From Thermus kawarayensis JCM 12314 (GTDB taxonomy: Bacteria > Deinococcota > Deinococci > Deinococcales > Thermaceae), in assembly GCA_001311545.1 (NCBI GenBank), contig BBBL01000109.1:1-5853 (forward strand): DNA of 5,853 bases. The letters are read 5' to 3'. The notes beneath the pieces were generated by a model. That model did no database searches, was not told where the DNA came from, and worked only from the letters and a program-made list of their open reading frames with translations. Shown here piece by piece: positions 1-5,296 of the stretch. The first letter of the stretch is position 1; every line of letters starts with the position of its first letter. Position numbers and translations under genes: made by a program.

Positions 1-1
1 C

Positions 2-126
2 CTGGACGGCAAGCCCATCACCCGCTGGCGGGGGCCGAACGCCCGGGAGGCGGAGGCGGACTACCGCCGGGTGGCGGAGGAGCTCCTCAGGGAGCTCGCC
101 AGGACCCCGAGAGGAGGGAGGCGTGA
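2..126 (+). CDS. 3' end of an unrecognised GC-rich gene, probably one-base frameshifted
   Basis: The reading frame starting at base 2 has strong Thermus-type codon use (G or C at almost every third position) and gives a charged helical tail containing RWRGPNAREAEADYRR and VAEELLREL. This pattern stops near base 110, and the frame would then drift on to a stop at 194-196 with poor codon use. If the C4 run at 105-108 were C5, the protein would instead end TPERREA at TGA 124-126, overlapping the GTG start of the next gene by 4 bases, a normal coupled arrangement. The 5' end is outside the window, unless the window is circular: the frame is then continuous with the gene open at 5853. A ParA-type ATPase tail before a ribbon-helix-helix gene was considered, but no ATPase motif is visible, so no function is assigned. 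Confidence 0.55.
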   Translation, partial: GRQAHHPLAGAERPGGGGGLPPGGGGAPQGARQDPERREA

Positions 127-455
127 GGCGGAGGCGCCTGGCGGAGCTGGTGAGGGAGGAGGCCGAAACTCTCCAAGAGAGTTCTCTTCCTTCTGAGGAC
201 AAGAAAGTGCAGCCTCTACCAAGATACCTCACCTATATTCGCAAAGAATGTAGGCTTAGGCTAGACCAGATAGAATCTCTCAGCTCGTTGGCAAGAAAGA
301 TAAAACAGTCCTACAAGCTTCCCCATAGGTTGACCGAAAATGACCTAATTAGGGTGGCCGTTGATCTGTTTTTGAACGATGTTCAAGGATCTGCAGAAAA
401 GGCGTTTGATTATTTGAAAAATCATCTGAGGGGAGGTGTTGATGATCCAAATTGA
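123..455 (+). CDS. Ribbon-helix-helix-like DNA-binding protein, possible partition or copy-control factor
   Basis: The 110-residue product starts at GTG 123, preceded by GGAGG at 117-121. After a basic, acidic-rich N-terminus, residues about 42-85 fit a ribbon-helix-helix fold: a beta-strand-like ECRLRLDQ, a first helix IESLSSLARKI, a basic loop with LPHR, and a second helix TENDLIRVAVDLFL. The last resembles the conserved second helix of dimeric repressors and small centromere-binding proteins. The first 15 or so codons are GC-rich and Thermus-like; the rest is AT-rich, so the compositional boundary falls inside the gene. It overlaps the gene before (4 bases) and the gene after (14 bases), suggesting one operon. 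Binding DNA as a dimer is inferred from the fold. Whether the role is partition, copy control or regulation of the downstream restriction genes cannot be decided from sequence alone. Confidence 0.65.
   Translation: MRRRRLAELVREEAETLQESSLPSEDKKVQPLPRYLTYIRKECRLRLDQIESLSSLARKIKQSYKLPHRLTENDLIRVAVDLFLNDVQGSAEKAFDYLKNHLRGGVDDPN
167..183. repeat. Perfect 7-bp inverted repeat at the compositional boundary
   Basis: AACTCTC (167-173) and GAGAGTT (177-183) flank CAA. The hairpin lies inside the ribbon-helix-helix gene exactly where codon use turns from GC-rich to AT-rich. It could mark a recombination junction or be chance. Confidence 0.4.
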
Positions 456-621
456 TCAATGCGAAGAAATTCTCAAACACCTCGGGCACTTAAATAATGC
501 CCACGACATCGCGGATTGGATTCTACAGAATCAAAGCGATCCCAACGGCAAGAAGCTTCTCGCTCGTATCTACAAGTGCTATGAAAGGGAGGCCAAGGGA
601 AAGGGAAAAACGAAACTTTGA
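442..621 (+). CDS. Small hypothetical protein of 59 residues
   Basis: Start chosen at ATG 442 because GGGAGG at 431-436 lies five bases upstream; GTG 436 and TTG 439 are in frame but too close to, or inside, that ribosome site. The product is soluble and mostly helical, with an acidic first half (residues 1-33) and a strongly basic tail ending GKGKTKL. It has two cysteines, at positions 7 and 47, and no membrane segment. Its start overlaps the end of the ribbon-helix-helix gene, so the two are probably translated together. I do not recognise the family. A small partner of the DNA-binding protein or an accessory of the restriction cluster are both possible. Confidence 0.5.
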   Translation: MIQIDQCEEILKHLGHLNNAHDIADWILQNQSDPNGKKLLARIYKCYEREAKGKGKTKL

Positions 622-714
622 GTTTCCCAAATTTGAACAAAGGGGAGAGATAACTAAAAACGCCTTGGTTTTGATTGCTCTATATGTTACATTCAAAAAA
701 AAGGTTTATACTGG

Positions 715-1299
715 GTGCCCAAAAATGCCTTGAACAAATTAACTAAGGGCAACGATAGCCAGCAAGCTCGTCACTTAAGGCGGCAAGGCTTCCCCACGAT
801 AAACTCCGACTCGTGGACCAAGAAAACATGTCTTCCTAAGCCCCCCGAAGGGGTATTCTCGTATGCCCTCCTTGGTACACATGTCCTAGAGCCAGCTCCT
901 CACCGAAAGAAGGGGTTGAATACCAACGACTTTGAAGAAATAAAGCGCGCCTACAAGTACCGTTGCGCTACTTGTGGAGCAGAGGAAGGAAAAGAACACT
1001 ACAATCCCTATTACGCCACAAAAGCGGTTGTGAAGCTTCAAAAGGGGCACATGAACCCTCACAAACCCCTAGTTGCAGGTAATATCATCCCCCAGTGCCA
1101 GTTCTGTAACCGAGCATATCGGAACTGGTGGGTATTTGACCGCAACGGGCGAGTGATCGGCATCGCCAATTGGTCAAGAGTGCTGCATTCTCTGAAAAAC
1201 AAACACTTACTTCAAGAGCCACAAAGCTCTGAGGAGCAAGAGACTTTAGTAGAGATCTTGGAGATCCTGAATACATTGGGACTAAGGAGGGAGAAGTGA
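715..1299 (+). CDS. HNH-family endonuclease, probable restriction enzyme of a type II system
   Basis: The 194-residue product carries a zinc-bound HNH (beta-beta-alpha-metal) nuclease core. Residues 84-87 are CATC, residue 112 is the histidine in QKGHMNP, residue 123 is the asparagine in GNIIPQC, and residues 128-132 are CQFCN. The two CxxC pairs should hold a structural zinc, and His112 with the following Asn residues should form the active site. The N-terminal 75 residues, including QGFPTINSDSWT, probably help target recognition. Its stop overlaps the methyltransferase start (GTGA), which is the main reason to call it the cognate restriction enzyme. The start is uncertain: GTG 715 has no convincing ribosome site, and an A8 run at 695-702 just upstream could hide a frameshift (with A7 the frame would open at ATG 684). 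No frameshift is seen inside the gene. The recognition sequence cannot be predicted. Confidence 0.8.
   Translation: MPKNALNKLTKGNDSQQARHLRRQGFPTINSDSWTKKTCLPKPPEGVFSYALLGTHVLEPAPHRKKGLNTNDFEEIKRAYKYRCATCGAEEGKEHYNPYYATKAVVKLQKGHMNPHKPLVAGNIIPQCQFCNRAYRNWWVFDRNGRVIGIANWSRVLHSLKNKHLLQEPQSSEEQETLVEILEILNTLGLRREK
1284..1298 (+). promoter_or_regulatory. Strong ribosome binding site coupling nuclease and methyltransferase
   Basis: AAGGAGG at 1284-1290 sits five bases before GTG 1296, inside the last codons of the HNH gene. It fixes the methyltransferase start and suggests efficient translation of the protective enzyme from the shared message. Confidence 0.75.
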
Positions 1300-2225
1300 G
1301 TGAGATTGTACCTAACACTGTAATACTAGGCGACGCCCAAGAGACCCTTAAAAAGATCCCCGATTCTTCAGCCGATCTTGTGCTGACAGATCCCCCTACT
1401 TTCTTGACAAACTTGACGCGGATTGGGATCCCCAAGAAGTGAAGAACATCACTCAAGGCAGGTTATCAAAAATCTCCCTGGAGGTATGCGTTTTGACCCT
1501 GATCAAGGAATGAGGCTTCAAGAATGGTACCAAAAGATTAGCCAAGATATTTTCCGCGTTCTGAAGCCGGGGGGCTTCTTTTTATCCTTCTCTAGCCCCC
1601 GTCTCGTTCACAGACTAGCTGTTGCCGTGGAAGATGCCGGGTTTTATATCCGGGACATCTTCATTTGGGTATACCCGGAAGGTAGAGCAAAAGCCCAAAC
1701 TCTTACACGCTACACTTCAGTAAAAGATGAGCGCCTAAGTTACTGGAAAACTCCGCAAGTAAGGGGAAATTACGAACCCATCGTGGTTGCCCAAAAGCCG
1801 CCTGAAGGAAAGCTTGTGGATAACTTCCTTTCAAATGGCGTTGGGCTGTTCAATTTTTCCGAGCGCTTGGAAGGAAACTACTTCCCTTCAAATGTCCTTA
1901 TGACGGAAAAAAATGGCGTTTCTTCCTCCCATATTCTTGATTCCCAAGCCCAAAAAAAGAAGAGAGGGGCGACTTTAATACACACCCAACAGTAAAGCCC
2001 CTGGCGCTTCTACGCTATTTAATTCGCCTAACCACCCCAAAGGGTGCTGTTGTACTTGATCCTTTCCTTGGGAGCGGAAGTACAGCTGTTGCTGCATTGC
2101 TGGAAGAAAGAAAGTACATAGGGATCGAAATAAACCGAGAATATTACCAAATTGCCTTTAGGCGCATAGAGAAGGCCAAACAGGAGAAGGCAGTCAACTC
2201 AACTGCACAACCATTGTTGTTATAA
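1296..2225 (+). CDS. Beta-class DNA methyltransferase (N6-adenine or N4-cytosine), three frameshifts as read
   Basis: The enzyme should transfer a methyl group from S-adenosylmethionine to an exocyclic amino group in the system's recognition site, protecting host DNA from the partner nuclease. The first segment ends in DLVLTDPP (motif IV), the middle carries RVLKPGGF, FSSPRL and YEPIVVAQKP, and the last has HPTVKP and DPFLGSGST (motif I). Motif IV before motif I is the beta-class order. As read, the gene is split three times: at C5 1392-1396, A5 1468-1472 and A7 1952-1958. Adding one base to each run restores TDPPY (residues 31-35), KNLPGGM and ERGDFNTHPTVKP, giving 310 residues with motif I at about 256-264. 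Sequencing error is likelier than decay, since all three repairs are the same kind and no other damage is seen. Family identity is secure; specificity is unknown. Confidence 0.85.
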
Positions 2226-2451
2226 ATAGCAGTGGACAGGGTAATCTCCAGGCTGTTCCCAAAGCACTCCCTTCTATGGGGGGAGCAACACTCCGGCTAT
2301 TTTCGGCGCCCCCTTGAGCTACCTAGGACATCCTGCGCAGCGCGCTTATAAAGAAGTCAGGAAGGTGACTATCAAAGTGAAACATGCCCCACCCTCCTTG
2401 ATAACATCTTCATGGGAAATATACCGAGTCTTTTTGCCTCCGTAGCTTTTA
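2226..2451. other. Convergent intergenic gap, AT-rich side of the island
   Basis: This gap separates the methyltransferase (+) from the minus-strand gene ending at 2452. It contains a short CTCCC/GGGAG hairpin (2267-2285) without a following T-run, and CTGCGCAG (2333-2340), a perfect 8-bp palindrome. Apart from the small minus-strand reading frame listed separately, I see no gene and no convincing terminator. Confidence 0.5.
2323..2385 (-). CDS. Possible 20-residue peptide or remnant of a longer gene
   Basis: On the minus strand a good ribosome site, AAGGAGGG (2399-2392), lies six bases before ATG 2385. The frame encodes MFHFDSHLPDFFISALRRMS and stops at TAG 2325-2323. Such a well-placed site before so short a frame suggests either a genuine micro-peptide or the start of a gene cut off by rearrangement or a frameshift. 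No family is recognised. It lies downstream of the possible nuclease gene on the same strand. Confidence 0.25.
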   Translation of the reverse strand: MFHFDSHLPDFFISALRRMS

Positions 2452-3090
2452 TTATCCCTTGAACGCAGATTTTTTTATCGCATTTGCCGGGAGAACAAAA
2501 TAACGGAGATCACTAGGCATCAAGGTAAAGAACAGGAAAGCGTCACTATGTTCTTCATCCACGTAAGTGAGTAAGCGATCAACCTTGTTTTGTTTTATAT
2601 CGTAGATGTTCCTTTCCCCACTCCTAGAATTTTGGAGTTCAATTTCTACCGTACCTCTAGGCAAAAAAAATGGTGAAATCCGGTTCGGAAGAGGTATACT
2701 TTTTTTTTGGTCTTCCTAAAAACGAATTTTCTGTCACTATCCCGCCCTGATGCTTTAATTTCAAAGCGAATACCTGGCAACTCACGAAAGATTTTGCGCT
2801 TGATCCACAGTTTGAATAGATCTTCAAAAAAACCATCCTTCTATTACATCATAGATGTATTCCTCGGGATGCCGCTTGTCCTTCTCATAGTCCATCTTAA
2901 CTGCGTCGCGGCGTTTCAAGTTCTCAAATAGACTTTCTTTATAATCCCTAGCCAGCCTCCTCACTTCCTCTGCATCATCCAGAGAAAACACTTCAAACCA
3001 GCGATCCAAATTGCACCAAAAAAGCCTCTCTCTCCTAGAAGAGCCAGCTTCCCCCAGAAGCTTCTCCTCCAAAGGCGTCAAGCAAGACAT
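2452..3090 (-). CDS. Uncharacterised protein, possible PD-(D/E)XK-like nuclease, two frameshifts as read
   Basis: Three minus-strand segments join into one 212-residue protein after two one-base corrections. The first segment (ATG 3090) ends early at a T7 run (forward A7, 2826-2832); reading six T restores EGWFFEDLFKLW. The second passes through FEIKASG and a lysine run. It must then gain one base, at either the A9 or the T8 run (forward 2693-2701 and 2663-2670), to reach the third segment, with TVEIELQNS, YDIKQNKVD and FVLPANAI. The exact residues at about 131-142 depend on which run is wrong. Acidic strand, E-x-E, D-I-K and a closing aromatic strand with LPAN are compatible with a PD-(D/E)XK nuclease, but no complete motif is proven. 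Its AT-rich composition and place beside the methyltransferase make a restriction-related role plausible. No ribosome site precedes ATG 3090; see the candidate leaderless promoter. Confidence 0.5.
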
Positions 3091-3102
3091 AAGAAGACTA
3101 TA
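3091..3102 (-). promoter_or_regulatory. Candidate -10 element for a leaderless transcript
   Basis: On the minus strand TATAGT (3102-3097) is followed by exactly six bases and then ATG 3090. TANNNT placed six or seven bases before a start codon is a known arrangement for leaderless genes in the Deinococcus-Thermus group, and there is no ribosome site here. No clear -35 hexamer is visible, as that region lies inside the end of the recombinase gene. Confidence 0.35.
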
Positions 3103-3104
3103 GC

Positions 3105-4042
3105 CTAAGTAGGGATCACATCGGGCAGCGCACGGGCGGCCTCCTCCAGGCGCTTGCGGGAGACGTGCACGTAGACCTGGGTGGTGCTGATGGAGCTGTG
3201 GCCCAGAAGCTCCTTCACCTCGTCAATGCCCCTTCCCGCCTCCACCAGGGCGGAGGCGTAGGAGTGCCGGAGCTTGTGGGGGGTGATGCGCCGCCAGTCC
3301 TTGAGGCCCGCCCGCCTGGCCACCCGCTTCACCATGGCCTCCACCGCCCGGGCGGAGAAGGGCTTCCCCCGGTTGGGCCCCGAGGTGTGGCTCCAGATGT
3401 AGGGGCTCGTGGGGTGGCCCTCCAGGTTCCGGTGCTTGAGCCACTGGTGGAGGGCCCGCTGGGCCGTGGGGGAGAGGACCACCACCCGCTCCTTACCCCC
3501 CTTCCCCTGGACCCGGATGGCGTGGGGGACGCCGTCCTGATAGGTGATGTCGGCGTAGGTGAGGGCCAGGGCCTCGGAGAGGCGGAGGCCCGTGCCGTAG
3601 AGGAAGGCGAGGAGGGCCCAGTCCCGGAGGCCACCCGGGGGGAGCGGTTCTGGTAGGCCGCCTGGAGGAGGCGGGCCACCTCGGGCGGGGTGAGGTAGAC
3701 GGGGAGCCTCCGGGGGAGCTTGGGCCGCTTGACCCCCTCCGTGGGGTCCTTGAGGATGGGTAGGCCCTCCACCTCGGCCAGGTAGCGGAAGAGCTTCCTT
3801 AAGGAGGCCAGGACGCGCCCCACCCTGTGGGGGCTCACCTCGCGGGAGGCCAGGAAGGCGCGGATGTGCTGGCTCCCCACCTCCTCCCAGCGGGGGGGCC
3901 TGCCGTGGCGCTCCCGGAACCAGCGGGCGAAGAGGCCCGCGTCCATGAGGTACTCCTTGGCGGTGCGGGGGGAGCGGCCCTCCTCCATCTCCAGGTATCT
4001 GCGGAAGCGGGCGAAGAGCTCGGCGTGGGGGTCCGTCATCAT
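3105..4042 (-). CDS. Tyrosine recombinase (XerC/XerD-like integrase), one frameshift as read
   Basis: Site-specific recombinase that would cut and rejoin DNA through a tyrosine intermediate, for plasmid dimer resolution, integration or excision. Start ATG 4042 follows AGGAGG by seven bases and overlaps the PIN gene stop (ATGA). Residues about 8-90 form the helical SAM-like core-binding domain (TAKEYLMDAGLFARWF). The catalytic domain follows with all expected residues: Arg154 in GTGLRLSE, Lys181 in QGKGGKER, His256 and Arg259 in PHKLRHSY, His282 in LLGHSS and Tyr291 in TTQVYVHV. The frame breaks at the C3-G6 run at 3634-3642; one extra base restores NRSPRGGLRDWALL and a 312-residue protein of normal family length. 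High GC and codon use match the Thermus-like backbone, not the AT-rich island that starts immediately after its stop. Naming it XerC, XerD or a plasmid-specific integrase is not possible here. Confidence 0.88.
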
Positions 4043-4523
4043 GGTCCATCCTCCTCAAAGGCGGGAACGGGCACCACGGGGACCAGCCCGCGGGCCACGC
4101 GGTAGAGCCTGCGGTCCAGGGTGAAGAAGCGGCCCTTCCCCTCCCTCTCCCAGAGCCAGGCGAAGGAGGCGAGTTGGAGGCGTCCGCTCCTCTCAAGGGA
4201 TGCTCCTCGGCCAAGGCGCCCGCCAGCTGGACCACGGGAGGGCTCAGGGGCACGCGAAGGAAGGTGGGCCAGTCGGCCCGGAAAGTGGCGCTCAGGGAAG
4301 CCTGGCGGCGGGAGGTGATGGCCCTTCCCCGGCGCAGGGCGTGGAAGGTGGCCAGGGTCTCCACGTAAGCCAGGTGGTGGGAGGCGGCGAGGAGGGTGTC
4401 GGGGCGTTGGGCCAGGCCCACGGCCCACTCAAAGGGGTCCTCGGGCTCCAGGTAGTAAAGGCGCACCAGGACGCTGGTGTCCAGGAAGAGCAGCTCAGCG
4501 CCGGAGGTCCTGGAGGACGGCAT
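4039..4523 (-). CDS. PIN-domain toxin (VapC-like ribonuclease), one frameshift as read
   Basis: PIN domains of this kind are Mg2+-dependent ribonucleases that cleave specific RNAs when released from an antitoxin. The restored 161-residue protein shows the four acidic positions: Asp15 in LFLDTSVLVRLYY, Glu55 in LAYVETLATF, Asp114 in LRGADAS and Asp137 in RFFTLDRRLY. As read, the frame breaks just after LRGADASN near 4173 (minus strand AACTCGCC). One added C gives SNLASFAWLW and joins the C-terminal segment ending PAFEEDGP. The start at ATG 4523 lies inside the upstream antitoxin-like gene (29-base overlap); no in-frame ATG, GTG or TTG lies nearer the conserved LLFLDTS. The gene ends in a 4-base overlap with the recombinase start, so toxin and recombinase appear translationally coupled. 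VapC is the likely class; the RNA target is unknown. Confidence 0.82.
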
Positions 4524-4671
4524 CCAGGGGAACCCCCTTCCCTTGACCGCGCCAGGGCTTGAAGCGGGGCTTGGGCCCCTCCGGAGGCTCCAGGGACACC
4601 TCGGAGGCCAGGCGGCGCCACTCGGGGGCCTTGAGGAGGGCTTTCAGCAGGGGCTCCTTGGTCTTGGGCAT
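4495..4671 (-). CDS. Small antitoxin-like protein upstream of the PIN toxin
   Basis: The 58-residue product starts MPKTKEPLLKALLKAPEW at ATG 4671 and ends VPLDAVLQDLRR at TGA 4497-4495. Codon use is strongly Thermus-like. The gene directly precedes and overlaps the PIN gene by 29 bases on the same strand, the usual place for a VapB-type antitoxin, and the proline-rich middle (EPPEGPKPRFKPWRGQ) could be the extended arm that wraps a PIN toxin. There is no obvious complete DNA-binding fold; the lysine- and leucine-rich N-terminus could contribute a short helix. A weak purine-rich stretch (GGATGGAG) lies just before the ATG. The call rests on position and size rather than recognised homology. 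Confidence 0.6.
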   Translation of the reverse strand: MPKTKEPLLKALLKAPEWRRLASEVSLEPPEGPKPRFKPWRGQGKGVPLDAVLQDLRR

Positions 4672-4730
4672 GGCTCCATCCTACCCTTCCCGGGGAGGGG
4701 TGCCCTCGAGGGCCCCCACCCCCGCTTTCC

Positions 4731-4768
4731 CGAAGTATAGCATTCGTAAAAGATTCGTTTGGCGAAGT
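4731..4768 (-). promoter_or_regulatory. Probable promoter and operator of the antitoxin-toxin-recombinase operon
   Basis: On the minus strand TATACT (4739-4734) is a good -10 hexamer, about 60 bases upstream of antitoxin ATG 4671. Overlapping and just upstream on the forward strand are two direct copies of ATTCGT (4742-4747 and 4753-4758, 11 bp apart), flanked by CGAAGT at 4731-4736 and 4763-4768, giving nested CGAA/TTCG inverted pairs. Repeated short sites over a promoter are typical of autoregulated toxin-antitoxin operons. No good -35 hexamer is visible. Confidence 0.45.
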
Positions 4769-4778
4769 GGTAGAGGGA

Positions 4779-4799
4779 GGCCCCGACCGAAGAGGGGCC
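4779..4799. repeat. Short GC-rich inverted repeat
   Basis: GGCCCC (4779-4784) and GGGGCC (4794-4799) can pair around a nine-base loop. It has no T-run on either side and lies upstream of the antitoxin promoter. It may be chance in such GC-rich DNA. Confidence 0.3.
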
Positions 4800-4864
4800 C
4801 CGTCCGGTAGGGCAAAAACCCCAGGAAAAGGGGCGGTCGGAGGGCTGGGACGGCCGGCGGAAGG

Positions 4865-4894
4865 TTGCGACAAAAGATGGGAGATTGCGACAAA
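4865..4894 (+). repeat. Two direct repeats TTGCGACAAA, 20 bp apart
   Basis: Identical 10-mers at 4865-4874 and 4885-4894, with a spacing of exactly 20 bp (about two helical turns), so a protein could bind both on one face of the DNA. Both are preceded by a purine. They could be iterons or binding sites for the downstream helix-turn-helix protein. Confidence 0.65.
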
Positions 4895-4910
4895 CTCACG
4901 GACTTCCAGG

Positions 4911-4943
4911 CTTACAGACTTCCAGAGTCTGGATGTCTGTAAG
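4911..4943. repeat. 33-bp inverted repeat with the geometry of a tyrosine-recombinase core site
   Basis: CTTACAGAC (4911-4919) pairs with GTCTGTAAG (4935-4943), and TCCAGA (4921-4926) with TCTGGA (4928-4933); only one T/T position and a central G are unpaired. Read as a recombination site it gives 13-bp arms (4911-4923 and 4931-4943) around a 7-bp spacer, AGAGTCT. Outer ACTTCC (4902-4907) and GGAAGT (4949-4954) extend the symmetry with a small bulge. Alternatively it is an operator or a cruciform at an origin. There is no T-run after it, so a terminator is unlikely. Confidence 0.6.
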
Positions 4944-4960
4944 TTCCAGGAAGTTCCAAG
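4941..4960 (+). repeat. Tandem 10-bp repeat AAGTTCCA(G/A)G
   Basis: Two adjacent copies, AAGTTCCAGG and AAGTTCCAAG, differ at one base. Related GACTTCCAG copies occur at 4901-4909 and 4917-4925, so a TTCCA core recurs four times in 60 bases across the inverted repeat. The set looks like a multi-site protein-binding array. Confidence 0.55.
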
Positions 4961-4979
4961 GCCCTCCGCCTCTCTTCTG

Positions 4980-4991
4980 TACCATGGGGGC
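4980..4991 (+). promoter_or_regulatory. Possible leaderless -10 element before the helix-turn-helix gene
   Basis: TACCAT (4980-4985) fits TANNNT and is followed by six bases and ATG 4992. The gene lacks a normal ribosome site (only GGGGGC), which favours a leaderless start. No clear -35 element is seen, so this is tentative. Confidence 0.25.
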
Positions 4992-5288
4992 ATGCGGGAG
5001 AGCCCCACAGCCAAGGGGGACCCCCCCGAAAAAGACCCTCTGGACGGCAAGCTTCTCTTGACCTACAGCGAGGTGGCCAAGGCCCTCGGCTTGGGTCGGA
5101 CGACGATCTACAGGATGGTGAAGGCGGGGCGCCTCAAGGTGGTTCACCCCACCCCCCGCTCGGCCCGCATCACGAGGGAGAGCCTCCTGGCCTTCCTCCG
5201 CTCCCTGGAGGAGGAGGCGAGGCCCGAGGGGGCGGGGAGGAGCGTGGTGGACCGGGCCCGGGAGGTCCTGAGGCGCTTCGGCCTCTAG
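4992..5288 (+). CDS. Excisionase/MerR-type helix-turn-helix DNA-binding protein
   Basis: The 98-residue product has a winged helix-turn-helix at residues about 21-70: LLTYSEVAKALGLGRTTIYR (helix-turn-helix), MVKAGRLKVV (wing strand) and SARITRESLLAFLRSL. This is the pattern of excisionase-family and MerR-like N-terminal domains that read tags such as recombination or regulatory sites. A second helical region, GRSVVDRAREVLRRFGL, closes the protein. ATG 4992 is chosen because codon use becomes Thermus-like only from there; longer in-frame starts run through the repeat region. It lies next to a 33-bp inverted repeat and opposite a tyrosine recombinase operon, so it could be the recombination directionality factor. 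A repressor or replication regulator is also possible. The following gene begins nine bases after its stop. Confidence 0.75.
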   Translation: MRESPTAKGDPPEKDPLDGKLLLTYSEVAKALGLGRTTIYRMVKAGRLKVVHPTPRSARITRESLLAFLRSLEEEARPEGAGRSVVDRAREVLRRFGL

Positions 5289-5296
5289 GGGGAGGC

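Larger units (their letters stand above)
165..3104. other. AT-richer island carrying the restriction-modification cluster
   Basis: From about 165 to 3104 the sequence has frequent A or T at third codon positions and long A and T runs, in sharp contrast to both flanks. The right boundary falls within a few bases of the recombinase stop codon; the left lies inside the 123-455 gene. The island holds the HNH nuclease, the methyltransferase, the possible second nuclease and two small genes. Restriction-modification systems commonly move between genomes, so horizontal acquisition into a Thermus-like backbone is the simplest reading. I found no transposase or terminal repeats. Confidence 0.65.
4672..4991. 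other. Repeat-rich divergent intergenic region (320 bases)
   Basis: No gene was found here on either strand. It separates the minus-strand antitoxin operon from the plus-strand helix-turn-helix gene. It holds a likely antitoxin promoter with repeated ATTCGT, a GGCCCC/GGGGCC hairpin (4779-4799), two TTGCGACAAA repeats and a 33-bp inverted repeat. The right half (4861-4980) is less GC-rich than the surrounding genes. It is a candidate for an origin, recombination site or operator cluster. Confidence 0.6.

Noticed and set aside
2..126. C-terminus of a ParA partition ATPase
   Set aside because: Suggested by its place before a ribbon-helix-helix gene, but no ATPase motif is in view and the frame instead continues from the right-edge gene if the window is circular.
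671..712. Promoter for the HNH gene (TTGATT with TATACT)
   Set aside because: The spacing is about 30 bases, far from 17, and TATACT sits too close to GTG 715 for a normal leader.
2267..2285. CTCCC/GGGAG hairpin as a terminator for the methyltransferase
   Set aside because: Only five base pairs and no following T-run on either strand.
3165..3656. Long plus-strand reading frame of 163 codons opposite the recombinase
   Set aside because: It is the antisense shadow of a high-GC gene; the product is rich in Gly, Val, Pro and Glu with no domain, while the minus strand encodes a full catalytic recombinase.
4292..5050. Minus-strand frame of 252 codons spanning the antitoxin, repeats and helix-turn-helix start
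   Set aside because: It crosses the intergenic repeats, is low complexity (Pro, Ser, Gly) and conflicts with three better supported genes.
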